Assembly: GCA_049687495.1 (NCBI GenBank)
Contig: JBAVJB010000136.1
Coordinates: 1-41,399, forward strand
Length of the DNA: 41,399 nt
From: Salinimicrobium sp049687495
Lineage (GTDB): Bacteria > Bacteroidota > Bacteroidia > Flavobacteriales > Flavobacteriaceae
Reading direction: 5' to 3'
Part shown: one piece after another, positions 23,868-32,074 of the stretch
How positions within the stretch are numbered: position 1 is the first letter of the stretch
Layout: every line of letters starts with the position of its first letter
Translations under genes and position numbers: made by a program
The notes under the pieces: generated by a model
What the model was told of the DNA's origin: nothing
Seen by the model: the letters and a program-made list of their open reading frames with translations, nothing else
Database searches by the model: none

Positions 23868-24197
23868 TTAACCGTTAAGCATATCGTTCATTCCGGGAAT
23901 GTCTGGCATTCCTTCTTTAGCAACAGCGCCCAGCTCGGCTTCATTAACATCTGTAGCCTTTTTGATGGCCTTATTGAGCGTAAGGATAAGGTAATCTTCC
24001 AGCTGCTCTTTATCATCCCTCAATTCATCGGCAATATCGATCTCTTTGATCTCGCGGGTGGCGGTGATTGTTACCTTCAGCAAACCATCAGAAGACTCCT
24101 CATCTATAAGGACGGTTTTTAGGCGTTCTTTTGTCTCTTCTACTTTCTTTTGGGTCTCTTTGATCTTGTTCATCATGCCCATCATATCTCCAAACAT
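23868..24197 (-). CDS. YbaB/EbfC family nucleoid-associated protein
   Basis: 109 residues from the ATG at 24197 (MFGDMMGMMNKIKETQKK). The order helix, KVTITATREIKEIDIADEL strands, helix (NKAIKKATDVNEAELGAVA), then a Gly/Met/Pro tail is that of YbaB, a homodimeric DNA-binding protein. An earlier start at 24242 would cross the promoter TAGTTTTG and is rejected. dnaX and recR, its usual neighbours elsewhere, are absent. Confidence 0.9.
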   Translation of the reverse strand: MFGDMMGMMNKIKETQKKVEETKERLKTVLIDEESSDGLLKVTITATREIKEIDIADELRDDKEQLEDYLILTLNKAIKKATDVNEAELGAVAKEGMPDIPGMNDMLNG

Positions 24198-24221
24198 AGC
24201 TTCAGTTTTTAGTTGTTCTTG

Positions 24222-24229
24222 CAAAACTA
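24222..24229 (-). promoter_or_regulatory. -7 box TAGTTTTG of ybaB
   Basis: Minus-strand full match to TAnnTTTG, 24 nt before the ATG at 24197. Confidence 0.6.
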
Positions 24230-24291
24230 CCAAAATACGCATTATAACCGAAGTTGGGGACGTAGATTTATAATTTCTTTATTAGAAATCT

Positions 24292-24299
24292 TACCTTTG
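24292..24299 (+). promoter_or_regulatory. -7 box TACCTTTG of the oligopeptidase B gene
   Basis: Full match to TAnnTTTG, 24 nt before the ATG at 24324; it supports that start over an upstream in-frame one at 24213. Confidence 0.65.
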
Positions 24300-24323
24300 C
24301 AGTTGGTTCAGAAAAATGTGAAA

Positions 24324-26393
24324 ATGAAAATTGCCGATAAAGAAATACTAGCCCCTCAGGCCGTTAAGATTCCCGTGGAACTTGAAAAACACGGTGATGT
24401 GAGGATTGATGATTACTATTGGATGAGAGAACGGGAAAATCCAAAAGTATTGGACTATCTGGGCCAGGAGAATCTTTATAATGATAAGATGACCGCCCAC
24501 ACAAAAGAGCTGCAGGAGAGCCTTTTTCAAGAGGTGAAGAGCAGGATCAAAGAGGATGATGAGTCTGTTCCATATAAGCTTAACGGGTACTGGTATCTCA
24601 CCAGATACGAGAAGGGCAAGGATTATCCTATCTATTCGCGTAAGAAAGAAAGCCTTGACGCGCCCGAAGAGATCCTTTTTGACGTCAATGAAATGGCTAA
24701 AGGTTATGATTATTACCGGCTTGGCGGACTTAACGTAAGCCCCGATAATAAACTGATCTCTTTCGCAGTAGACACGGTGAGTCGCAGGCAGTACACCATT
24801 CAGGTGAAAAACCTGGAAACGGGAGAGCTTCTTCCGGAGAAAATAAAGAACACCACCGGTGGTTCCACCTGGGCCAATGACAATGAAACCCTTTTTTATG
24901 CCCGTAAAGATGAGGTTACGCTTAGGAGCGATAAGATTTACAAGCATAAACTGGGCACAAAGGCAAAAGAGGATGAGCTGGTTTTTCACGAGGAAGACGA
25001 AACTTTTCACACCTATGTCTATAAATCGAAATCCAGGAAATATTTGATCATTGGGTCTGACAGTACGCTTACCTCGGAATACAGGTTTTTAGATGCAGAT
25101 CATCCTGATGAGGAATTTAAAGTAGTGCAGCCAAGAATACGAGGTGTGGAGTACAGCGTCTCACATTATGAAGATTGCTTCTACATTCTTACCAATAAAG
25201 ACGGGGCTTTCAATTTTAAGCTGATGAAAACGCCGGTTGACAAAACAACTGCCGAGAACTGGATAGATGTCATTCCGCACCGGGAAGATGTGCTCATGGA
25301 AGACATTGACCTGTTCAAAGAATACCTTGTGGTAAGCCAGCGAAGCGACGGACTTAATAAAATAAGAGTGAGCAGATGGGATGGGACAGAATCTTATTTT
25401 CTCCCATTTGATAATGAGACCTACACCGCCTACACCGGCACCAACCCCGATTTTGATACCGATATCCTTCGGTATACCTATAACTCTATGACCACACCAA
25501 CGCAGGTGGTTGATTTCAACATGCGTACCCGCAAAAAAGTGGTGAAAAAGGAACTGCAGATCCTTAACTGTGACTTTAGTCCCGAAAAATACGTGTCTGA
25601 CCGGATTTGGTCTACAGCCGGGGACGGAACAAAGATTCCAATGACCCTGGTTCATAAAAAAGGCCTGAAAAAAGATGGGAAAAATCCGGTTTTGCAGTAT
25701 GCTTACGGTTCATATGGTTCAACGATAGACCCGTATTTTTCCACCGTAAGGCTGAGTCTGCTGGATCGTGGTTTTATTTTTGTCCTTGCACACATTCGTG
25801 GGGGAGAATATCTTGGCAGACAATGGTATGAAGATGGTAAGTTGCTTAAAAAGCGCAACACTTTTACAGATTTCATTGACTGCTCAAAGCATCTTATAAA
25901 AGAAGGCTATACCTCAGCTGAACACTTGTACGCAAGCGGAGGTTCTGCAGGCGGGCTGTTGATGGGAGCGGTTGCCAACATGGCGCCGCAGCTGTACAAT
26001 GGGATCATTGCTTCGGTACCTTTTGTTGACGTGGTGACAACCATGCTTGACGAGAGCATTCCTTTGACCACGGGCGAGTATGATGAATGGGGGAATCCTA
26101 ATGATAAAGAATACTACAATTATATGAAGTCGTATTCTCCCTACGATAATGTAGTGGCCCAAGATTATCCAAACATGCTGGTGACCACCGGCTTGCATGA
26201 TTCACAGGTACAATACTGGGAGCCGGCGAAGTGGGTGGCAAAGCTAAGAGAGCTAAAAACAGACCAGAATATTCTCCTTTTTCACACCAATATGGAAGCA
26301 GGCCACGGAGGTGCTTCAGGAAGATTTGAAGCCTTGCGGGAAGTAGCTGAAGAGTATGCTTTTCTATTGGATTTGGAGGGAATTCACCAATAA
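24324..26393 (+). CDS. ptrB: Oligopeptidase B-like prolyl oligopeptidase family serine peptidase (S9A)
   Basis: 689 residues. The first 400 form the seven-bladed propeller, beginning with the S9A hallmark DDYYWMRERENPKVLDYL. The C-terminal alpha/beta-hydrolase domain carries the catalytic Ser541 in ASGGSAGGLL, Asp626 in GLHDSQVQYWEP and His661 in MEAGHGGASGRF. ESIPLTTGEYDEWGNP is typical of oligopeptidase B, which cuts after basic residues in short peptides. There is no signal peptide, so it is probably cytoplasmic. Confidence 0.92.
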   Translation: MKIADKEILAPQAVKIPVELEKHGDVRIDDYYWMRERENPKVLDYLGQENLYNDKMTAHTKELQESLFQEVKSRIKEDDESVPYKLNGYWYLTRYEKGKDYPIYSRKKESLDAPEEILFDVNEMAKGYDYYRLGGLNVSPDNKLISFAVDTVSRRQYTIQVKNLETGELLPEKIKNTTGGSTWANDNETLFYARKDEVTLRSDKIYKHKLGTKAKEDELVFHEEDETFHTYVYKSKSRKYLIIGSDSTLTSEYRFLDADHPDEEFKVVQPRIRGVEYSVSHYEDCFYILTNKDGAFNFKLMKTPVDKTTAENWIDVIPHREDVLMEDIDLFKEYLVVSQRSDGLNKIRVSRWDGTESYFLPFDNETYTAYTGTNPDFDTDILRYTYNSMTTPTQVVDFNMRTRKKVVKKELQILNCDFSPEKYVSDRIWSTAGDGTKIPMTLVHKKGLKKDGKNPVLQYAYGSYGSTIDPYFSTVRLSLLDRGFIFVLAHIRGGEYLGRQWYEDGKLLKKRNTFTDFIDCSKHLIKEGYTSAEHLYASGGSAGGLLMGAVANMAPQLYNGIIASVPFVDVVTTMLDESIPLTTGEYDEWGNPNDKEYYNYMKSYSPYDNVVAQDYPNMLVTTGLHDSQVQYWEPAKWVAKLRELKTDQNILLFHTNMEAGHGGASGRFEALREVAEEYAFLLDLEGIHQ

Positions 26394-26408
26394 TTAAAAT
26401 ATTTGACT

Positions 26409-26416
26409 TAAATTTG
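26409..26416 (+). promoter_or_regulatory. -7 box TAAATTTG of the cysteate synthase-like gene
   Basis: Full match to TAnnTTTG, 65 nt before the ATG at 26482, leaving a leader that holds a 10-bp inverted repeat. Confidence 0.5.
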
Positions 26417-26426
26417 CTTCGTTTTG

Positions 26427-26462
26427 TAATCATGTTTTGTAGGAATTTTCAGAACATGATTA
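26427..26462 (+). promoter_or_regulatory. Inverted repeat TAATCATGTT / AACATGATTA, candidate operator
   Basis: Perfect 10-bp arms at 26427-26436 and 26453-26462 with a 16-nt spacer, just downstream of the -7 box and 19 nt before the start codon. The long AT-rich spacer fits a dimeric regulator better than a hairpin. Confidence 0.5.
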
Positions 26463-26481
26463 TTGTAAATAACTTCAATTT

Positions 26482-27522
26482 ATGAGAGAAGATTTACAGG
26501 TTTTCGATAATGTATTACAACTAGTTGGTAATACCCCTCTAATCCACCTAAACAGGATCACCCAAGACTTCAAAGGAGAATTTTTAGCAAAAGTAGAAGC
26601 ATTCAATCCCGGTCACTCTACCAAGGACAGGATCGCGCTTCATATCATTGAAGAAGCTGAAAGAAAAGGCATCCTTAAGCCGGGAGATACTATTATTGAG
26701 ACAACCTCCGGAAACACCGGTTTTAGCATCGCGATGGTAAGCATCATCAAAGGCTACGAATGTATTTTGGCGGTGAGTTCAAAATCTTCTAAAGACAAGA
26801 TCGATATGTTAAGGGCAATGGGCGCAAAGGTCTATGTTTGTCCGGCAAATGTATCGGCCGATGATCCTCGTTCTTACTACCAGGTTGCAAGGCGCATGCA
26901 TGATGAGATCAAAGGTTCTGTCTACATCAACCAGTACTTCAACGAACTTAACATAGAAGCTCATTATCGCAGCACCGGCCCAGAGATCTGGAAACAGACA
27001 GAGGGAAAGATCACTCATTTGATCGCCTGCAGCGGTACGGGAGGAACAATTTCGGGTACTGCCAAGTTTCTGAAGGAGCAAAATCCTAATATACGCATAA
27101 TTGGTATTGATGCTTATGGTTCTGTTCTTAAAAAGTACCACGAGACCAAGGAGTTTGATGCTTCAGAAATCTATCCTTACCGCATCGAAGGTTTGGGTAA
27201 GAACCTCATTCCAACCGCCACCGATTTTGACAGTATTGACAAGTTCGTAAAGGTGACCGATGAGGAGAGTGCACATTCTGCGCGTGAACTTGCGAAGACC
27301 GAAGGCCTTTTTGTGGGTTATACCAGTGGAGCCGCCCTACAGGGTGTGAAGCAGCTGGCCGAAGAAGGAGAATTTAGTGATGACAGTAAAGTTGTTGTTA
27401 TTTTCCCTGATCACGGAAGCCGCTATATGAGCAAGATCTACAGCGATGACTGGATGAACGAGCAAGGCTTCTTTGACAGCAAGAACGAAAAGGCAGCCAA
27501 TCAGGTCGAATTCGTAAAATAA
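26482..27522 (+). CDS. PLP-dependent cysteine synthase/CBS-like enzyme, candidate cysteate synthase
   Basis: 346 residues, PLP fold type II. Lys48 in NPGHSTKDRIA is the PLP lysine, TTSGNTG (about 75) binds the substrate carboxylate, and ACSGTGGTISG binds the PLP phosphate. The middle (NQYFNELNIEAHYRSTGPEIW) and the end (GSRYMSKIYSDDWM) are closer to cystathionine beta-synthases than to CysK, but there are no CBS domains. The next gene encodes an oxoamine synthase, a pairing that fits sulfonolipid (capnine) synthesis, where a CBS-like enzyme makes cysteate from O-phosphoserine and sulfite. Cysteine or cystathionine synthesis is the main alternative. Confidence 0.72.
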   Translation: MREDLQVFDNVLQLVGNTPLIHLNRITQDFKGEFLAKVEAFNPGHSTKDRIALHIIEEAERKGILKPGDTIIETTSGNTGFSIAMVSIIKGYECILAVSSKSSKDKIDMLRAMGAKVYVCPANVSADDPRSYYQVARRMHDEIKGSVYINQYFNELNIEAHYRSTGPEIWKQTEGKITHLIACSGTGGTISGTAKFLKEQNPNIRIIGIDAYGSVLKKYHETKEFDASEIYPYRIEGLGKNLIPTATDFDSIDKFVKVTDEESAHSARELAKTEGLFVGYTSGAALQGVKQLAEEGEFSDDSKVVVIFPDHGSRYMSKIYSDDWMNEQGFFDSKNEKAANQVEFVK

Positions 27523-27703
27523 TTCTATTCTTTTCTACGGAAATTTCTTCTGAAGATGCCCTTTTTGAAAGGTATATTTCTTCTGAAGTTTTATTTCCTC
27601 AAAACAGCAGCAGCTGCTGCAGCTGAAGTTAGATTTCTTCCCGAAACCCATGTTTTTCAGTAGGTTTAAGGGAGAGAATGCTATGCAGTTTCTTTTTATT
27701 TCA

Positions 27704-27711
27704 TACTTTTG
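27704..27711 (+). promoter_or_regulatory. -7 box TACTTTTG of the oxoamine synthase gene
   Basis: Full match to TAnnTTTG, 22 nt before the ATG at 27734; the gene therefore has its own promoter besides any read-through from the previous one. Confidence 0.6.
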
Positions 27712-27733
27712 CAGAAGTTAAAAAACTTATAAA

Positions 27734-28993
27734 ATGGCAGATTTATTTGACAAGATATACAAGGATAAAGGACCCTTGGGAAAATGGGCGGAACAGGCAG
27801 AAGGTTATTTTGTCTTTCCAAAACTTGAGGGAACCATTGCCAATAGAATGAAGTTCAGGGGTCAGGATGTGATCACCTGGAGTATCAATGATTATTTGGG
27901 CCTTGCCAATCATCCTGAAGTAAGAAAAGTTGATGCCGAGGCAGCTGCCCAGTATGGTTCAGCTTACCCTATGGGAGCGAGAATGATGAGCGGCCACACA
28001 GATCTTCATGAGAAATTACAAAATGAACTTGCTTCATTCGTTAGTAAAGAAGCGGCTTACCTATTGAACTTCGGTTACCAGGGAATGGTATCTACTATTG
28101 ATGCCCTGGTTTCCAAAAAAGATGTTATCGTTTATGATGTTGATGCTCATGCCTGTATTATTGATGGGGTGAGACTTCATCTTGGACAGCGTTTTACCTA
28201 CAAACACAATGATCTTGAGAGTATAGAGAAGAACCTTCAACGTGCAGAAAAGATCACCGAGCAAACCGGCGGAGGAATCCTCGTGATTTCTGAAGGGGTT
28301 TTTGGAATGCGTGGAGAGCAGGGAAGGCTGAAGGAGATCGTTGCACTTAAAGAAAAATATAATTTCAGGTTGTTGGTTGATGATGCCCACGGTTTTGGAA
28401 CTCTGGGTGCTACAGGAGCTGGAGCAGGTGAGGAGCAAGGCGTGCAGGACGGAATCGATGTGTATTTTGCCACTTTTGCGAAGTCATTGGCGAGCACCGG
28501 TGCATTTATCGCTGCAGACCAGGAGATCATCGATTACCTGAAGTACAACCTAAGGTCTCAAATGTTCGCTAAATCCCTGCAGATGCAGTTGGTGGTTGGA
28601 GCGCTTAAGCGTCTAGAAATGCTGCGCACCATGCCCGAGTTGAAAGAAAAACTTTGGGAGAACGTGAATGCACTTCAAAACGGTCTTAAAGAAAGAGGTT
28701 TTGATATTGGAACAACACAAAGCTGTGTAACTCCTGTGTACCTTAAAGGAAGTATTCCTGAAGCTATGGCCCTTGTAAAGGACTTGAGAGAGAACCACGG
28801 AATCTTCTGTTCAATCGTGGTTTATCCGGTGATACCAAAAGGTTTGATCCTGTTGAGGCTTATTCCTACCGCTACACACACTCTTGAAGATGTTGAAGAG
28901 ACCCTTGTTGCCTTTTCGGCCATTAGGGAGCGACTTGAAAACGGAACATATAAGAAACTTTCTGCTGCTGTTGCCGCTGCAATGGAAAAGTAG
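27734..28993 (+). CDS. Alpha-oxoamine synthase, candidate cysteate C-fatty acyltransferase (or serine palmitoyltransferase)
   Basis: 419 residues, PLP fold type I. SINDYLGLANHPEV, GSAYPMGARMMSGHTDLHEKLQNELA, LLVDDAHGFGTLG (PLP Asp and His) and Lys250 in TFAKSLASTGAF are hallmarks of the family that condenses an amino acid with an acyl thioester. In flavobacteria this type makes either 3-ketosphinganine from serine or 3-ketocapnine from cysteate. The preceding CBS-like gene makes the cysteate reading attractive. The product would be the base of sulfonolipids of the outer membrane. Substrate choice is not visible in the motifs. Confidence 0.8.
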   Translation: MADLFDKIYKDKGPLGKWAEQAEGYFVFPKLEGTIANRMKFRGQDVITWSINDYLGLANHPEVRKVDAEAAAQYGSAYPMGARMMSGHTDLHEKLQNELASFVSKEAAYLLNFGYQGMVSTIDALVSKKDVIVYDVDAHACIIDGVRLHLGQRFTYKHNDLESIEKNLQRAEKITEQTGGGILVISEGVFGMRGEQGRLKEIVALKEKYNFRLLVDDAHGFGTLGATGAGAGEEQGVQDGIDVYFATFAKSLASTGAFIAADQEIIDYLKYNLRSQMFAKSLQMQLVVGALKRLEMLRTMPELKEKLWENVNALQNGLKERGFDIGTTQSCVTPVYLKGSIPEAMALVKDLRENHGIFCSIVVYPVIPKGLILLRLIPTATHTLEDVEETLVAFSAIRERLENGTYKKLSAAVAAAMEK

Positions 28994-29014
28994 AAGTTTA
29001 CTGGCATAAAATTT

Positions 29015-29045
29015 AAAAGACCCCGATTGGGGTCTTTTTTGTTTG
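29015..29045 (+). terminator. Terminator of the oxoamine synthase gene
   Basis: AAAAGACCCC / GGGGTCTTTT with a GATT loop (29025-29028), followed by TTTTT; 22 nt after the stop. Confidence 0.92.
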
Positions 29046-29148
29046 AATAAGAAGGAGTTGGAATAGAAGTTTATAAATAGTTTAATAAAAAAAGGTCTTG
29101 AAAATGCTATTTTAAAAGGGAGTAATGGTTTAACCTAAAAGAAGAGCG

Positions 29149-29760
29149 ATGAAAGACATAAAACTTGCGATTATCTATTATAGTTCCACAGGAACTAATT
29201 ACCAGCTGTCAAAATGGGCCGAAGAGGCTGCAAAAGAAGCCGGAGTAGCTGAGGTGAGACTGCATAAGGTAAAAGAACTGGCTCCAAAAGAGGCTATTGA
29301 GGCCAATAAAGACTGGAAAAAGCATTTGGAAGAAACCAAAGATGTACCCGAAGCCACCATGGATGACCTGGAGTGGGCAGATGCCTATATTTTTAGCGCT
29401 CCAACCCGTTATGGTAATTTGCCTTCCCAATTCAAGCAATTCCTCGATATGACAGGAGGATTATGGTTTAGCGGTAAACTTGTTAATAAAGTCGTTAGCG
29501 GAATGACCAGTGCACAAAATACGCATGGAGGGCAGGAAACTACGCTCCTGTCGCTTTACAAAACCATGTTCCACTGGGGAGCTATTGTAGCCGCTCCGGG
29601 ATATACAGATGAGGCCATTTTTGCTGCCGGGGGGAATCCTTATGGTGTGAGCGTGGCTACTGCTAAAGATGAACTTAATCAAAATACTAAAAAAGCTGTC
29701 GCTCATCAGGTGAAAAGGACCTTGGATATCGCTAATCGGATAAAATTGGGGAATAAATAA
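29149..29760 (+). CDS. wrbA: WrbA-type NAD(P)H:quinone oxidoreductase
   Basis: 203 residues, flavodoxin-like. YYSSTGTNYQLSKWAEE binds the FMN phosphate, SAPTRYGNLPSQFKQFLDMTGGLW is the diagnostic WrbA segment, and the end has HQVKRTLDIANRIK. The family reduces quinones by two electrons as a tetramer and protects against redox cycling. It stands alone; the 118 bp after it hold only a 30-codon frame of doubtful value. Confidence 0.93.
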   Translation: MKDIKLAIIYYSSTGTNYQLSKWAEEAAKEAGVAEVRLHKVKELAPKEAIEANKDWKKHLEETKDVPEATMDDLEWADAYIFSAPTRYGNLPSQFKQFLDMTGGLWFSGKLVNKVVSGMTSAQNTHGGQETTLLSLYKTMFHWGAIVAAPGYTDEAIFAAGGNPYGVSVATAKDELNQNTKKAVAHQVKRTLDIANRIKLGNK

Positions 29761-29878
29761 AAATTGTGCAGTTAAAGAATTCATGAGCAGGGGAATTTAC
29801 CCGCTTCTGGATTTCTTCCTGTTGTGTTGGACCGGAGCAAAGGGCAAATACTCTCTTCTTAAAAAATTGATGTAAGGG

Positions 29879-31984
29879 TTAACTTATATAATTCCAGATG
29901 TTTTTCTTCTTCATCAGTTGGGAATAAGCAAATCTTACCACTTTGTTCTTCTCCATTTCCAGATTAGGATCTTCTTTGAGAAGCTGCATCGCGTGGTAAC
30001 GGGCTGTTTTCAAAATATCGTTGTCCTTGACAATGTCTGCGATTTTTAGATTCAGCACGCCACTTTGCTGGGTGCCCATAAGGTCACCGGGACCGCGAAG
30101 TTTCAAGTCCACTTCGGCTATTTCGAAACCGTCTCCGGTGCTCACCATGGTTTCCAGCCTTGTCTTACTGTCAGAGGAAAGCTTGTGCCCGGTCATCAGG
30201 ATACAATAACTCTGTTCTGCACCACGACCCACCCGGCCTCTCAACTGGTGCAGCTGGGAAAGGCCGAAGCGTTCGGCACTCTCGATGATCATTACACTTG
30301 CATTGGGAACATTCACCCCCACTTCAATGACAGTTGTGGCCACCATGATCTGCGTTTCCCCACGCACAAACCTATCCATCTCATAATCCTTGTCTGCGGG
30401 TTTCATTTGCCCGTGCACAATGGAGATCTGGAATTCGGGCATTGGAAATTCCCGGGCTATACTTTCGTAGCCATCCATCAGGTCTTTATAATCCATTTTT
30501 TCAGACTCCTGAATCAGAGGATATACGACATAAACCTGTCTGCCTTTTTTGATCTCGTCTTTAATAAACCGGAAGACCTTCAGCCGGTTAGAATCATACC
30601 TATGAACGGTTTTGATGTCTTTTCGCCCCGGCGGAAGTTCATCAATAACAGATACATCTAGATCGCCATACAGGCTCATTGCAAGCGTTCTGGGGATTGG
30701 TGTTGCGGTCATGACCAATATATGCGGGGGAAGCTGATTCTTCTTCCACAGCCTTGCCCGCTGCGCCACTCCAAACCTATGTTGTTCATCGATGATCGCC
30801 AGTCCAAGATTTTTAAATTGCACCTTTTCTTCCAAAAGCGCATGAGTTCCAATGATCAAATGCAGTTCGCCTGATTCCAGTTCTTCGTGAATGATCCTGC
30901 GATCTGCTGTTTTTGTCGAGCCGGTAAGCAGCCTCACCTTTATTCCCAGGTCGGCTACCAATTCACAAATGCCGTTGTAATGCTGTGTAGCAAGAATTTC
31001 GGTAGGAGCCATCAGGCAGGCCTGGAAACCGTTATCCAGTGCTAAAAGCACGCTCATCAGCGCAACAATGGTCTTACCCGAACCAACATCTCCCTGCAAC
31101 AGCCGGTTCATTTGGGCCCCGCTGCCAAGATCCTGCCTAATTTCTTTGATCACCCTTTTCTGAGCTCCCGTCAGCTCAAAAGGCAGGTGGTTCTGGTAAA
31201 ACTCACTAAAGTGATTGCCCACTTCTTCAAAAGCAAAACCTTTGATTTTCTTCTTTCGCAGCAGGTTTTTCATGAGCAGCTGCAGCTGGATGTAAAACAG
31301 CTCCTCAAACTTCAGCCTCCATTGGGCCTTTGCCAGCAGCTCCTGGCTTTTGGGGAAGTGAGCGTTGAACAAGGCTTCAGCTTTAGGCAACAGGTGCAGC
31401 TCCTGTCTCAGGTCGGCAGGAAGAGGGTCAAAAAAGGCATTTTTGCTTTCCATAAAAAGCTGCTGCATACACCTGCTGAAAACCCGGTTGGTGATCCCCG
31501 ATTTTCCGAGTTTTTCAGTAGAAGGATAAACAGGTTGCATGGCAGTTCTCAGGTTCTTTTTGTAATCTTCCACCAGTTCCATCTCGGGGTGCGCCATACT
31601 GAACAGGCCATTATACCAGTTGGTTTTTCCAAAGATCACGTAAGGGGTATTGAGCTTGAGGTTCTCTCTTATCCATTTATGGCCGCGAAACCAAACCAGT
31701 TCCATTTTGCCGGTCTCATCGATAAAATCGGCCACCAGACGTTTTCCTCTTTTCTGGTCCACCATTTTTAGGTGAACAATTTTCCCGACCACCTGTACGT
31801 CAGAAGAATTCCGCTCCAGTTGGTTCACCTTGTAAAAACGAGTTTTGTCGAGGTAACGGTTGGGATAGAAGTTGAGCAGGTCACCGTAGGTGTGAATTCC
31901 AACCTCCTTCCGAAGAATATCTGCCCTGCCCGGGCCAATTCCCTTGAGGTAATCAATAGGAGTTTGAAGAAGATTTGGATTCAT
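29879..31984 (-). CDS. recG: ATP-dependent DNA helicase RecG
   Basis: 701 residues, full length. The N-terminal wedge (OB) domain covers about 50-160. The helicase core has motif I GDVGSGKT at about 298-305, DEQHRFG (motif II), TATPIPRT (motif III), TTVIEVGVNVPNASVM, and QLRGRVGRG (motif VI); the TRG-type end follows. RecG drives fork regression and branch migration at stalled forks and D-loops. It is divergent from the M1 aminopeptidase gene, with starts 90 bp apart. Confidence 0.97.
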   Translation of the reverse strand: MNPNLLQTPIDYLKGIGPGRADILRKEVGIHTYGDLLNFYPNRYLDKTRFYKVNQLERNSSDVQVVGKIVHLKMVDQKRGKRLVADFIDETGKMELVWFRGHKWIRENLKLNTPYVIFGKTNWYNGLFSMAHPEMELVEDYKKNLRTAMQPVYPSTEKLGKSGITNRVFSRCMQQLFMESKNAFFDPLPADLRQELHLLPKAEALFNAHFPKSQELLAKAQWRLKFEELFYIQLQLLMKNLLRKKKIKGFAFEEVGNHFSEFYQNHLPFELTGAQKRVIKEIRQDLGSGAQMNRLLQGDVGSGKTIVALMSVLLALDNGFQACLMAPTEILATQHYNGICELVADLGIKVRLLTGSTKTADRRIIHEELESGELHLIIGTHALLEEKVQFKNLGLAIIDEQHRFGVAQRARLWKKNQLPPHILVMTATPIPRTLAMSLYGDLDVSVIDELPPGRKDIKTVHRYDSNRLKVFRFIKDEIKKGRQVYVVYPLIQESEKMDYKDLMDGYESIAREFPMPEFQISIVHGQMKPADKDYEMDRFVRGETQIMVATTVIEVGVNVPNASVMIIESAERFGLSQLHQLRGRVGRGAEQSYCILMTGHKLSSDSKTRLETMVSTGDGFEIAEVDLKLRGPGDLMGTQQSGVLNLKIADIVKDNDILKTARYHAMQLLKEDPNLEMEKNKVVRFAYSQLMKKKNIWNYIS

Positions 31985-32044
31985 GCAACGAAGATAAAAA
32001 ATATTGCAAAGCGATTTTTTAAAACCTGTAAGGAGGGTTTTTCC

Positions 32045-32052
32045 TACCTTTA
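32045..32052 (+). promoter_or_regulatory. -7-like box TACCTTTA of the M1 aminopeptidase gene
   Basis: One mismatch to TAnnTTTG, 22 nt before the start, the usual distance here. Confidence 0.4.
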
Positions 32053-32074
32053 TATTTCCAAAGATCCTTTTTTC

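Noticed and set aside
29783..29875. 30-codon plus-strand frame (MSRGIYPLLDFFLLCWTGAK...) between wrbA and recG
   Set aside because: Too short, no promoter or terminator of its own and no recognisable pattern; kept only as a possibility.
31772..32074. N-terminal extension of the M1 aminopeptidase frame
   Set aside because: It is antisense to recG; starting at 32075 gives a proper signal peptide and a -7-like box at the usual distance.
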